This document shows positions 49,150 through 57,699 of a DNA stretch of 64,000 nt, piece by piece. Every line of letters starts with the position of its first letter. Within the stretch, counting starts at the first letter, position 1. This DNA is from Verrucomicrobiales bacterium. GTDB taxonomy: Bacteria; Verrucomicrobiota; Verrucomicrobiia; Limisphaerales; J093. The notes beneath the pieces are model-generated. The model saw only the letters and a program-made list of their open reading frames with translations. It ran no database searches and was not told where the DNA came from. The stretch is taken from contig JACKPV010000036.1 of NCBI GenBank assembly GCA_024233305.1, forward strand, positions 62,001-126,000. Reading direction: 5' to 3'. Position numbers and translations under genes: made by a program.

Positions 49150-50354
49150 GCCGCCGGCGCGTCCTTTTCCTCGACACTCCCTTCGCCCACGAGGCCGGGG
49201 GCGACAAAAACCGCAGCCGTTTCCTCTGGTCCGCGCTGCAGGCGCAGGGCGGGGTCGACTGGGCCTGCATTCGTCCCCACCCGCCGGGATCGCCATTGGT
49301 GCCGAAACCGCTGGAAGGCGGGGTGGTCCCGGTGGTCGAACTGCCGGCGAATCCCGGACGCGGGCTGCAATCGGAATCCGTGCTGGCCTTCACCCCGGCG
49401 GCGCAGGCGGCGTTTGACCGCACCCTGGCGGACGGGGGCTACGATCTCGTGCTCGCGCGTTTCCACGCGCCCTGGGAACTCTGCCGTCAGGCGGCAACGC
49501 ACGCGGCGCGACCGGCGGTGGCTGTCGATCTGGACATGGTTTCCTCCCGCCTTGTCGCTCTCGCGTGGCGGCAGGAGCCAACCTTCCGCCGCCGCTGGTT
49601 CCTGTTCGAGAAGTGGAAGCTCGAGCGCCTCGAACGCCGGTTGCTCGAGCAGCCCTGGCTGGTCTGGTTCAGCAACGCCGCCGAACTCGAAGCCGTTGCG
49701 GCCCGTGTTCCCGGGCGTCGTCGGCGCGCCGTCACCGCCGAACTGCCGAACGTCATGCCGGCGTCCGCCCCCCTGCGTGACCTCCCGCGCGAGCCCGTCA
49801 TCCTGTTCTTCGGCAGCCTGAACTCGTCGGCCAATCTCGACGCCTTCCGTTACCTCATGGACGACCTGTTTCCGCGGCTGGAAGCGGATCTCCGGCGCCA
49901 TGGCGTGACCATCCGCGTCGTGGGCAAGAACCCGCCGGCGTGGTTTGCCGAGCGGGTGCGCGCGGCCGGCGCCGGCCGGATCGAGCTTGCCGGGGCGGTG
50001 GATTCGATGGAACGGGCCATTGCCGCTGCCCGGTTCGTGTTCCTCCCCTTGCGCGTGGCCAGCGGCACGCGCACCCGCATTCTCGAGGCGGCCGCCCAGG
50101 AGCGGGCGGTGGTCACCACCACCATTGGGGCGGAGGGGATCGACGTGGGTGACGGCGCCCGGGTGCGCGACACGCCCGAGGCGCTGGCGGACGCGGTGCG
50201 CGAACTGCTGGCCGAACCGGCGCTGGCCGACCGCCTGGGACAGAAGCTGCACGCCCGTTGCGTCGCGCGGTACACGCCGGACGCGGTCGCGGGCAAGCTG
50301 GCGGCCGACCTTGACCGATTTCTGGTCAAGCACGCGCCGGAGGGGGGAGCATGA
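49146..50354 (+). CDS. EPS glycosyltransferase (family 4/1-like, exosortase-cluster type)
   Basis: A 402-residue GT-B glycosyltransferase. The start RRVLFLDTPFAHEAGGDKNR, the VDLDMVSSRLVAL segment and FGSLNSSANLDAFRYLMDD resemble glycosyltransferases found with PEP-CTERM/exosortase EPS clusters. The donor site contains PLRVASGTRTRILEAAAQ. No exosortase was seen in the window. The frame is open far upstream, but ATG 49146 is coupled by overlap to the flippase stop and starts the Rossmann strand. ATGA overlap with the next gene. Confidence 0.85.
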   Translation: MSRRRVLFLDTPFAHEAGGDKNRSRFLWSALQAQGGVDWACIRPHPPGSPLVPKPLEGGVVPVVELPANPGRGLQSESVLAFTPAAQAAFDRTLADGGYDLVLARFHAPWELCRQAATHAARPAVAVDLDMVSSRLVALAWRQEPTFRRRWFLFEKWKLERLERRLLEQPWLVWFSNAAELEAVAARVPGRRRRAVTAELPNVMPASAPLRDLPREPVILFFGSLNSSANLDAFRYLMDDLFPRLEADLRRHGVTIRVVGKNPPAWFAERVRAAGAGRIELAGAVDSMERAIAAARFVFLPLRVASGTRTRILEAAAQERAVVTTTIGAEGIDVGDGARVRDTPEALADAVRELLAEPALADRLGQKLHARCVARYTPDAVAGKLAADLDRFLVKHAPEGGA

Positions 50355-51238
50355 GCGCGAAGCCGCCGGCCGTCAGCATCATCATGCGGTCCTACAACGA
50401 GGGTTGGGCGTTGCGGGAAACGCTTCCCGCCCTGGCGGGGCAGGCCTTTGACCGGTGGGAGCTGATCGTCATCGATTCCGGTTCGACGGATGGTTCTCAG
50501 GAGTTGATCCGGGCGGCGTGCCCGGCGCACTTCGTGCAGCTCACCCCGGCGGAATACAACCCCAGCCGGGTGATGAACCAGGGTTTCGAGCTGGCGCGCA
50601 CCGGCTTTGGGATCTTCCTCAACGCGGACGCGACGCCCCAGGGACCGGCCTGGCTCGGGCCGCTGGTGGAGGCACTGCAGTCGCCGCGCGTGGCGGCCTG
50701 TTTCGGCCGGCAGATTCCGCGGCCGGACTGTCAGGCGGTGTTTGCCTGCGACTACGACCGGTGTTTCGGGCCGGAGCGTGAATCGGCCCGTTGGGAGCAT
50801 TTTTTCAGCATGGTAAGCAGCGGTCTGCGCCGCGACGTCTGGGAACGGCGGGGATTTCGCGAGGATCTGCAATATGCCGAGGACGACGAGTACACCCGGT
50901 GGTGCCGGGCCCGGGGTTACGAGGTGGTCTATGTGCCGGAATCAGTCGCCATGCATTCGCACAATTACACCCCGGAACAGGCATACAAGCGCGCTTTCGG
51001 GGACGCCCGGGCCCAGGCCGCCTCATGGCGTGGGACACGTGGCGATTTCAACTTTCTCCGCACGGTGCTGATCGGGTGGTTGCAGGACTTCCGCAAGGAC
51101 GTCCGGTTTTGCGTCCGGGAGGGGCGGCTGGGGGAACTCGCGCAGGCGGCGCGCATCCGGTGGCGGCAGCGCCGTGGCCGGCTGGCGGGATTCGGGCAGG
51201 GATGGTCGGACTATCGGGAGAAAGGCACGGCTACGTGA
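50351..51238 (+). CDS. EPS glycosyltransferase, family 2
   Basis: A 295-residue GT-A enzyme. VSIIMRSYNEGWALRETLPA is the nucleotide-binding start, VIDSGSTDGS the family signature, and LNADATPQ occupies the DxD-like metal site position. A short C-terminal helical region replaces any membrane anchor. Relatives add rhamnose or other sugars to growing EPS units. The start overlaps the previous stop, and its own stop overlaps the GTG start of the next gene. Confidence 0.9.
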   Translation: MSAKPPAVSIIMRSYNEGWALRETLPALAGQAFDRWELIVIDSGSTDGSQELIRAACPAHFVQLTPAEYNPSRVMNQGFELARTGFGIFLNADATPQGPAWLGPLVEALQSPRVAACFGRQIPRPDCQAVFACDYDRCFGPERESARWEHFFSMVSSGLRRDVWERRGFREDLQYAEDDEYTRWCRARGYEVVYVPESVAMHSHNYTPEQAYKRAFGDARAQAASWRGTRGDFNFLRTVLIGWLQDFRKDVRFCVREGRLGELAQAARIRWRQRRGRLAGFGQGWSDYREKGTAT

Positions 51239-52536
51239 CCGCGGCAATACTGGCAGCACACTCGATCGAGGAACGGACGGAGCGCCAATCGCAGGGGAAC
51301 GAACGGTCACGGCAAGCCGGGACACAGACCGGCGCCCCCCCCCGTCCGGCGGTTCCGGGCAAAGCGTCGCGGCCCGCCTGCGTCCCACCAAGGCGGTTCA
51401 CGGTCGACGGCAGCGATGAGCTGGAAATCGCGCTGGAGCAGACGTGCGAGAGGGTTCGCGCCGGGGTGGCCGACCTGATCCCCGCGCGGCGGTTCGAGGG
51501 GTTGCTGCTGGCGGGCGGCTATGGTCGCGGGGAAGGCGGCGTGCTCCGCACTCCCGAAGGCGACCGGCCGTACAACGATCTCGAGTTCTACGTCTTCGTT
51601 CGCGGGAACCGGTTGCTGGCGGAACGGCGGTACCGGGAGCCGCTGCACGAGCTGGGGGAACGCCTGTCGTCGAGCGCGGGGCTGGAGGTCGAGTTCAAGG
51701 TGCTCACCGCGGCGCACCTGCGGCACAGCCCGGTGTCCATGTTCTATTACGACCTGGTGAGCGGGCATCAACGGCTGGCGGGCGGGGAGGAGCTGCTGCG
51801 CGGTTGTGAGCATCACCGGACCGCCCTGCGCATCCCGCTGCACGAGGCGACGCGGCTGCTGCTGAACCGTTGCTCGGGGTTGCTGTTCGCCCGCGCGCGG
51901 CTCGTTCGAACGGGCGACTTCACCGCCGCGGATGCGGACTTCGTCGGTCGCAACCTGGCAAAGGCGAAGCTGGCTTTCGGGGACGTGCTGCTGGCGGCCA
52001 AGGGGCAGTATCAGTGGAGCTGTCGCGAACGGCACTGGCGGTTGCGTGGCTGGCAGCTGACCGAGGACCTGGCCTGGGCCGCGCCGCTGGTCGATCTCCA
52101 CGGGGAAGGTGTGGATTTCAAGCTGCACCCGGTTCGTTCCCCGGCATCACGGGACACGCTCGAGGCGGAACACGCCCGGTTGAGCCATCTCGGCCGCCGG
52201 CTGTGGCTGTGGCTCGAAGGGCGGCGGCTCGGGCCGCATTTCGCGTCCGCGCGGGACTACGCCTTGAGCGCGGTGAACAAGTGCCCCGAGTGCCCGGCGC
52301 TGCGGAATCGCCTGATCAATGCGCGGACCTTTGGCCTGGCCGCGGCGATCGGTCGGGCTGGCCGACGCTACCCGCGGGAGCGGTTGCTCCAGGCCCTGCC
52401 CCTGCTGCTCTGGGAGACCGACGGTCTGGAGGATGCGGGGCTGCGGGAGTGCATTCAGACGGCCCTGGACACCCGGGCGGTCGGGTTCGAGGCCGTTGTG
52501 CAGGCCTACCGGCAGTTGTGGGAGAGGTTCAACTGA
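51235..52536 (+). CDS. Nucleotidyltransferase-fold protein of unknown role
   Basis: A 433-residue protein translated from a GTG that overlaps the glycosyltransferase stop (GTGA). The first 60 residues are low-complexity (for example SQGNERSRQAGTQTGAPPRP). Residues 65-200 contain LLLAGGYGRGEGG followed by PYNDLEFYVFV, the GS-like loop and Asp-x-Glu pair of the DNA polymerase beta-type nucleotidyltransferase superfamily. The C-terminal 230 residues are helical and unrecognised. It could modify a sugar, a lipid or a protein with a nucleotide. I know no standard EPS enzyme of this type. Confidence 0.65.
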   Translation: MTAAILAAHSIEERTERQSQGNERSRQAGTQTGAPPRPAVPGKASRPACVPPRRFTVDGSDELEIALEQTCERVRAGVADLIPARRFEGLLLAGGYGRGEGGVLRTPEGDRPYNDLEFYVFVRGNRLLAERRYREPLHELGERLSSSAGLEVEFKVLTAAHLRHSPVSMFYYDLVSGHQRLAGGEELLRGCEHHRTALRIPLHEATRLLLNRCSGLLFARARLVRTGDFTAADADFVGRNLAKAKLAFGDVLLAAKGQYQWSCRERHWRLRGWQLTEDLAWAAPLVDLHGEGVDFKLHPVRSPASRDTLEAEHARLSHLGRRLWLWLEGRRLGPHFASARDYALSAVNKCPECPALRNRLINARTFGLAAAIGRAGRRYPRERLLQALPLLLWETDGLEDAGLRECIQTALDTRAVGFEAVVQAYRQLWERFN

Positions 52537-52544
52537 CCACGACA

Positions 52545-53078
52545 ATGTTCGAAACGCTGAGGGCTGATCTTCGACGCAACCTGCAGGACTACGCCCCGCG
52601 GGGACGCCTCCGTGCCGTCCTGCTCGGGCTCACCCTGAACAGCGTCCATGCCATCTTGCTGATCCGCCTCCAGTTCTGGTGCGCGCGCCACCGGCTGCCC
52701 ACGATCTTCGCGGCCAAGCTGCTCTTCTGGCTCTTCAAGATCGAGATCAGTCGCGAGGCCCGGATCGGGCCGGGCCTGCGCCTGCCGCATCCGATGGGGC
52801 TCATCATCGCGCCGCAGGTCGTCGTGGGCGCCAACTGCGACCTTTACGCCGATGTGCGTCTGGTGCTGGCCAACGGCCTCCGGGAGGGACCGCGCATCGG
52901 GAACCACGTCTTTCTCGGCGACGGGGCCAAGGTGGTTGGGCGGGTGAACGTGGGAGACCACGCCGTGGTGGGAGTCTCGAGCGTGGTGACCCGGGACATC
53001 CCACCCCATGCCACGGCGGTGGGCATCCCTGCGCGGATCATCGATGAACACAACGAGCGCGCCCGGGACGCGCGCTGA
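52545..53078 (+). CDS. Serine O-acetyltransferase-like (CysE family) acyltransferase
   Basis: A 177-residue acetyltransferase with hexapeptide repeats forming a left-handed beta-helix (IGPGLRLPHPMGLIIAPQVV, then IGNHVFLGDGAKVVGRVNVG and GVSSVVTRDI). It resembles serine acetyltransferase, but such proteins in EPS clusters commonly O-acetylate sugars or EPS intermediates. The N-terminal helical region is shorter than in true CysE, which favours an EPS role. It lies 8 bases after the previous gene. Confidence 0.8.
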   Translation: MFETLRADLRRNLQDYAPRGRLRAVLLGLTLNSVHAILLIRLQFWCARHRLPTIFAAKLLFWLFKIEISREARIGPGLRLPHPMGLIIAPQVVVGANCDLYADVRLVLANGLREGPRIGNHVFLGDGAKVVGRVNVGDHAVVGVSSVVTRDIPPHATAVGIPARIIDEHNERARDAR

Positions 53079-53102
53079 CGCCAACCGTTCCTTGGGAGTT
53101 TC

Positions 53103-54335
53103 ATGAAGATCGTCATCACAGGCATCACGAGCTTCCGCAACCGCGGGGTTGAGGCGCTGGTTGTGACCACGCTGGAACAAATGCGATCGCGGCTTCCGGG
53201 CGCGCGGTTCCTGGTGCTCGACCGGATGCCCGATTACGACGCCTCCCGGTTGCGCGCTCCGGACGTGGCGTTCAAGCTCGACGAGACGATCCGGCCGCTC
53301 TACGCGAGCCGGATGCGGCGGGCCCTGTTGCAGCTCTCGGATCACGTCGAGGCCCTGGGCCGGCAGTACCAGGCCACCATCCGCGACGTCGAGGAAGCGG
53401 ATGCGGTGATCGCCTCGGGCGGGGATGTGTTCTGCTCGGAGTACGGCCATCAATCGCTCCTCTCGCATCTGCGCCCCCTGCGGATCGCCCAACGGGCGGG
53501 CGTGCCAGTCTTCATCCACGCGCAGTCGATCGGTCCCTTCAAGAACGAGCCGGACCGCCGGGCGTTTGTGGTGGCGGCGCGCGGGGTGCGGCACATCACG
53601 GTGCGCGAGCGAATGACGCGGCAGTATCTCACGCGGGAACTCGGACTGCCGGAGGACCGGGTCACGCTGACCGCGGATCCCGCGTTCCTGCTGGCCCCCG
53701 TCGCAGCGCCGTGGCGGACCCACTACCACGCTCCACCGGACCGTCCGCTTGTCGCTCTCTCGACCAGCCAGGCGATCTGCACGTGGATGGGGTCGGACCA
53801 TGACGCGCATTTCGAGGCCTGGCGCGGGACCATCCGCTGGTTGCGGGAAACGCTGGACGCGCGCGTGATCCTGATTCCGCACGTGCAGGAACTGTCGAGC
53901 CGGAACGACGACCGCATCCTGGCCACGGCGTTGATGCGCGATTTCGGTTTCGATCCGCACGTGCAGTTGGCCGGCGGCGATTTCGGCGCGGCGGATTTCA
54001 AGGGCATCATCAGCAGCTGCGAGCTGGTGATTGCCGAGCGGATGCATGCGGCGATCGCCGGGCTTTCCAGCGGGGTGCCCACGGTGGTGATCGGCTATTC
54101 GGTGAAGAGCGAGGGGATCCTGGGCGATCTGTTCGAGGCCGGGCAGGTGGAGGACGCGCTCTTGATCCCCCTGCCGGAGTTCCTGGGCGGCGACGGCGGA
54201 TTGCCGCGAATGAAGCGGGCCTGGGAACAGCGGTCGACGATTGCGGACGCCCTGCAACGCCGGCTGCCCGAGGTCCGCGAGCGGGCCGCGCGGAGTTTCG
54301 AGATCATTGCGGAGGCCTTGCGGCCGGCGGCATGA
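53103..54335 (+). CDS. Polysaccharide pyruvyl transferase family protein
   Basis: A 410-residue member of the polysaccharide pyruvyl transferase family, which adds pyruvate ketals from phosphoenolpyruvate to sugars of cell-surface polymers. The N-terminal GITSFRNRGVEALVV loop and C-terminal SCELVIAERMHAAIAGLSSG are the typical ends of the two Rossmann-like halves. It is the last gene of the long operon. Its 3' end overlaps the convergent small lipoprotein gene by 32 bases on the other strand. Confidence 0.88.
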   Translation: MKIVITGITSFRNRGVEALVVTTLEQMRSRLPGARFLVLDRMPDYDASRLRAPDVAFKLDETIRPLYASRMRRALLQLSDHVEALGRQYQATIRDVEEADAVIASGGDVFCSEYGHQSLLSHLRPLRIAQRAGVPVFIHAQSIGPFKNEPDRRAFVVAARGVRHITVRERMTRQYLTRELGLPEDRVTLTADPAFLLAPVAAPWRTHYHAPPDRPLVALSTSQAICTWMGSDHDAHFEAWRGTIRWLRETLDARVILIPHVQELSSRNDDRILATALMRDFGFDPHVQLAGGDFGAADFKGIISSCELVIAERMHAAIAGLSSGVPTVVIGYSVKSEGILGDLFEAGQVEDALLIPLPEFLGGDGGLPRMKRAWEQRSTIADALQRRLPEVRERAARSFEIIAEALRPAA

Positions 54336-54762
54336 ACTGGTCCCCGTCACCCACCGGTGTCTCCCCCAGGAGCCATCTCCAGAAGGACAGTTGAACATGG
54401 GATTCGACCGCGCCATCCGGCCAGAGATGCAGGACCACCCGGTAACCGCCGCGGGGTTCCACGTAGGCGCCCTGCCATTGCCAGGGGGGATCGGTGGCGG
54501 TCTCGAGCCCGACAGCCCCCGGGCTGCCGGCCGGCGTCAGTTTCCAGCGGACCGAACCGTCGTCATCAAGACGGGTGAACGTGGTGGTCTGGCCGCACGC
54601 GGTCACGCGCAGGACGGTCACCGGCGCGCCGGTTTGATTGTAGACCACGATGCTTGAGATGTCCGAACGCAAGCAAGCGATGCCACCGGTCAGAGCCAGC
54701 AGAAGGAGGGCAAGCAGGGGAAGCAGGACCCGCTTACGGCGGAGGCATGGCGTGGGGTTCAT
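54304..54762 (-). CDS. Small predicted lipoprotein, function unknown
   Basis: A 152-residue protein with a positively charged start, a hydrophobic stretch (VLLPLLALLLLALTGG) and a lipobox-like end (GGIAC), suggesting membrane anchoring after signal peptidase II. The rest is a beta-rich domain of about 110 residues (ISSIVVYNQTGAPVTVLRVT onward) with no recognised family. Its start lies within the 3' end of the O-antigen-ligase-like gene (29-base overlap), so translation is probably coupled. Its 3' end overlaps the pyruvyl transferase gene on the opposite strand. Confidence 0.65.
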   Translation of the reverse strand: MNPTPCLRRKRVLLPLLALLLLALTGGIACLRSDISSIVVYNQTGAPVTVLRVTACGQTTTFTRLDDDGSVRWKLTPAGSPGAVGLETATDPPWQWQGAYVEPRGGYRVVLHLWPDGAVESHVQLSFWRWLLGETPVGDGDQFMPPAARPPQ

Positions 54763-56152
54763 GCGTATCGGTTGCGGACGGACGTTGGGACACGGCCGCC
54801 CGGCGGCGTTCGCGGCGCAGCTGTTCGAGGCGGCCCGTGACGCCCATGAGAATCAACCAGAGCATCAGGTTGCGGGGCTGGGTCAGCACGCGTTCGAGGG
54901 TGCTTTGGAGGTAGTTCAGCGCGCAGCCGGCAGCGATCCCAAGACTGAGGGAGCGCTGGAAGGAATGGCCGAAGGCGAGGAAGGCGCGCAGGTTCCGCCA
55001 CCACGCCAGGCCGATCACCAGCAACCACGCGGCCAGTCCGGGATAGCCGGTTTCGGCCAGCAACAGGTAGTAGTGGCTCTCGACGACCGAATTGGCCTTC
55101 GTCTCGTCCACCCGCATGCCCCGACCCCGGATCCAGTCGTAGTAGACCTCCGCGTATCGGTAGGGAGGATTCACCACCAGCGCATAATTGTTCCAGCCGA
55201 TGCCCAGCGGGTGGTCCCGCACCATCTCCCGGCAGGCGTCCTTCATGACTTCGCGCAGCTCACTGCTGGCCTGATTCCCGTGATCATTGAATCGCGCGAC
55301 GATCGTGTCGGCGGTCAGGAGCAAACCAACCGCCCCCACCACCCCCATGCCGGCCGCCACCGACCAGCGCCGGACGGTGGGCTTGTCGAGCAGGCTGACG
55401 ACCATCACGCCGATCGTCCCGAGCGCGAAGGCGGCCAGGGCGGCGCGGGACAGGGTGCACTGCACGACCAGGGCGCAGGCCAGGAATCCGGCAAGACACC
55501 GGTTGCCGCCCCGGAACGCGGGCCCCAGCCCGGCCGCCAGCAGGGGCATGCCGACGGCAATCGCATACATCGCGAGCGGGTTCTGGTGCTCGAATGTCCC
55601 GCGCACCTGGTACATCCCGTCGGCGTACTTGAGTTTCAAGCAGACCAGGGCCTCCCAGAACATCACCCCCGCCATCACCCGCAGGAAGTACTGCAGGTGC
55701 TCCGTCGTGCGGAGCAGGTTGAACGTCGCGATCAACAGCAGGGACGCAAACGCCATCTTGTGCGCGGTCATCAGGACCAGGTGATGATCCGGCGCATTGA
55801 GCACGGACAACAGCGAAAGACCGCAATAGGCGAGGTAGGGAAGCAGCAGCGGCGGCGCCCAGCGAAACCCTTCCCGCCCCTCGAGCCGGCGGGCCGTGAT
55901 GAGCGCCACGGCGAGGGCGTGGTTGAAGTAGAAATGGTAGCCCTTCGTGTGCCCGCGATAGGTTTCGATCGAGGCCACGGTCAACCCCCAGTTGGACGGT
56001 CCCATCAGCCCGTTGAGGGTCATGAAGCACATCACCGCGAACACCCCCAACTGCCAGCGTTCGCGTCCCTTCAACCACACCCCGGCCACCGGCGCCACCA
56101 CCCCGAAGAGCGGCAGCAGGATCCCGAGCTTCACCCAGTCGATGGCGGTCAC
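54734..56152 (-). CDS. O-antigen ligase/polymerase-like (Wzy/WaaL) membrane protein
   Basis: A 472-residue polytopic membrane protein from a GTG start. The C-terminal half contains the ligase/polymerase core: RAALAAFALGTIGVMVVSLL, a periplasmic loop with the PLGIGWNNYALV segment, and SHYYLLLAETGYPGLAAWLL. These enzymes polymerise or transfer undecaprenyl-linked saccharides in the periplasm. It lies between the two plus-strand EPS blocks but on the minus strand, with 77 bases separating it from the divergent WecG-STAS gene. It is probably the EPS polymerase. Confidence 0.87.
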   Translation of the reverse strand: MTAIDWVKLGILLPLFGVVAPVAGVWLKGRERWQLGVFAVMCFMTLNGLMGPSNWGLTVASIETYRGHTKGYHFYFNHALAVALITARRLEGREGFRWAPPLLLPYLAYCGLSLLSVLNAPDHHLVLMTAHKMAFASLLLIATFNLLRTTEHLQYFLRVMAGVMFWEALVCLKLKYADGMYQVRGTFEHQNPLAMYAIAVGMPLLAAGLGPAFRGGNRCLAGFLACALVVQCTLSRAALAAFALGTIGVMVVSLLDKPTVRRWSVAAGMGVVGAVGLLLTADTIVARFNDHGNQASSELREVMKDACREMVRDHPLGIGWNNYALVVNPPYRYAEVYYDWIRGRGMRVDETKANSVVESHYYLLLAETGYPGLAAWLLVIGLAWWRNLRAFLAFGHSFQRSLSLGIAAGCALNYLQSTLERVLTQPRNLMLWLILMGVTGRLEQLRRERRRAAVSQRPSATDTHEPHAMPPP

Positions 56153-56229
56153 GGCGGCGCCACTCTAACCCGTCTCCCCGGGCTTCCAAGGGAGAAACAT
56201 CTGTCTGGAATCGCCAACCACCGCCTCCC

Positions 56230-57699
56230 ATGAGCGCCACCCCGCCCGCCCCGTCGACCAGCCGCCCGCCCATTGCCATCCTCGGCGTGCCCTTCGACAA
56301 CGTCACCACCGCCGACACCCTCCGCCTCGTCGGCGAGATGATCGCCACGGGCAAGCCGCATTATCTCGTGACCGCGAACGTGGATTTCGTGGTCCAGGCG
56401 CAGGCTGACCTCGAGCTGCGCCGCATCCTGCATGACGCCCATCTGGTGGTGGCGGACGGCATGCCGCTGGTCTGGGCCTCCCGTTGGCTGGGCAACCCGC
56501 TGCCCGAACGGGTCACAGGTTCCGGGATGACGCCGCTGCTCCTCGCCGAGGCCGAACGACAGGGCTGGCGCGTGTATTTCCTGGGCGGCACGGAGGAGAG
56601 CGTGGCCCGGGCGGCGACCGAAACGCGTCGACGTCATCCGCGGCTCGAACTTGTCGGCGCCTATTCACCACCCTTCCGGCCGTTGCTGGAAATGGACCAC
56701 GACGACATTCTGCGCCGGCTGCGCGAGGCCCGGCCGGACATCCTGCTGGTGGCCTTCGGCTGTCCGAAGCAGGAGAAATGGCTGAACATGCATCACCGGG
56801 CTGCCGGGGTTCCCGTGGGAATCGGGGTGGGCGCGACGATCGATTTTCTGGCGGGCACGATGCGCCGGGCTCCCGTGTGGATGCAGCGTGCGGGACTCGA
56901 GTGGCTTTACCGGCTGGCCCAGGAACCGCGCCGCTTGTTCCGCCGATATTTCACCGACCTTTGGGTGTTCGGGTGGGCCATCATCCGCCAGCTGCGCGAG
57001 TTGCGCGGTCGGCGCCGGGAAAACCGTGGCGCCCGGACCCTCGAAGCGCAATCGTCCGGTACCGGCGAGGACCTTGTCCTGCGGCTGCCTTCGGAGCTGG
57101 ACGCGGCCACGGTCCGGGGCGACGAGGCCCTCCGGGCCCGCCTGGGCGCGCATCCCGGCAATCTGATCCTGGAATGCGCGGAAGTGACCTTCGCGGACAG
57201 CACGGCGTTCGGTCTCTTGATTCGTCTGCAGAAGGAATGCCGCGCTCGCGACCGGCAGTTGGTCCTCGCCGGCCCCTCGCCAGCCCTGCGCCGCGGCATG
57301 GAATTGATGAAGTTGACCGACTTCTTCGCCCAGGCCTCCGACCTCGCCGCCGCCCTTGCGCTCGTCGCCGAACGCACCCGCGAGCAGGCCGTGGTGCGGT
57401 CCTTCACCCTGGGCGGGAACGCGGAGACCGTGCGGTGGACCGGCGAGATCACCGCCGCGCGAACGGCAGAGATCCGGGCGCTCACGGAGCACCTGCTGGA
57501 CCGGCCGGAGGCGGACGTCGCCCTGGATCTTTCGCAGGTCCGGTTCATCGACAGTTCGGGGATCGGCCTGCTGGTCTCGTTGCGCAAGCGCGCCGGCCGG
57601 ACCGGCGCCCGGTTCGCGATCCGCCATCCCTCGCCGGCGGTGCGGGAGGTTGCCCGGTTGCTGCATCTGGAAACCTACCTCCTCGGGAGTCGCTCATGA
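56230..57699 (+). CDS. WecG/TagA/CpsF glycosyltransferase fused to two STAS domains
   Basis: A 489-residue fusion. Residues 1-245 form a WecG/TagA/CpsF glycosyltransferase (GVPFDNVTTADTLRL, DGMPLVWASRWLG, FGCPKQEKWLNMH), which adds a sugar to a lipid-linked intermediate. After a linker come two STAS domains. The first (about 277-375) has FADSTAFGLL, Ser324, with Ala326 replacing the usual Gly. The second (about 394-488) has the classical FIDSSGIGLL site, Ser442. STAS domains are switched by phosphorylation, so the glycosyltransferase may be controlled by the RsbW/SpoIIE protein at 42811. It is coupled by ATGA to the next glycosyltransferase. Confidence 0.9.
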   Translation: MSATPPAPSTSRPPIAILGVPFDNVTTADTLRLVGEMIATGKPHYLVTANVDFVVQAQADLELRRILHDAHLVVADGMPLVWASRWLGNPLPERVTGSGMTPLLLAEAERQGWRVYFLGGTEESVARAATETRRRHPRLELVGAYSPPFRPLLEMDHDDILRRLREARPDILLVAFGCPKQEKWLNMHHRAAGVPVGIGVGATIDFLAGTMRRAPVWMQRAGLEWLYRLAQEPRRLFRRYFTDLWVFGWAIIRQLRELRGRRRENRGARTLEAQSSGTGEDLVLRLPSELDAATVRGDEALRARLGAHPGNLILECAEVTFADSTAFGLLIRLQKECRARDRQLVLAGPSPALRRGMELMKLTDFFAQASDLAAALALVAERTREQAVVRSFTLGGNAETVRWTGEITAARTAEIRALTEHLLDRPEADVALDLSQVRFIDSSGIGLLVSLRKRAGRTGARFAIRHPSPAVREVARLLHLETYLLGSRS

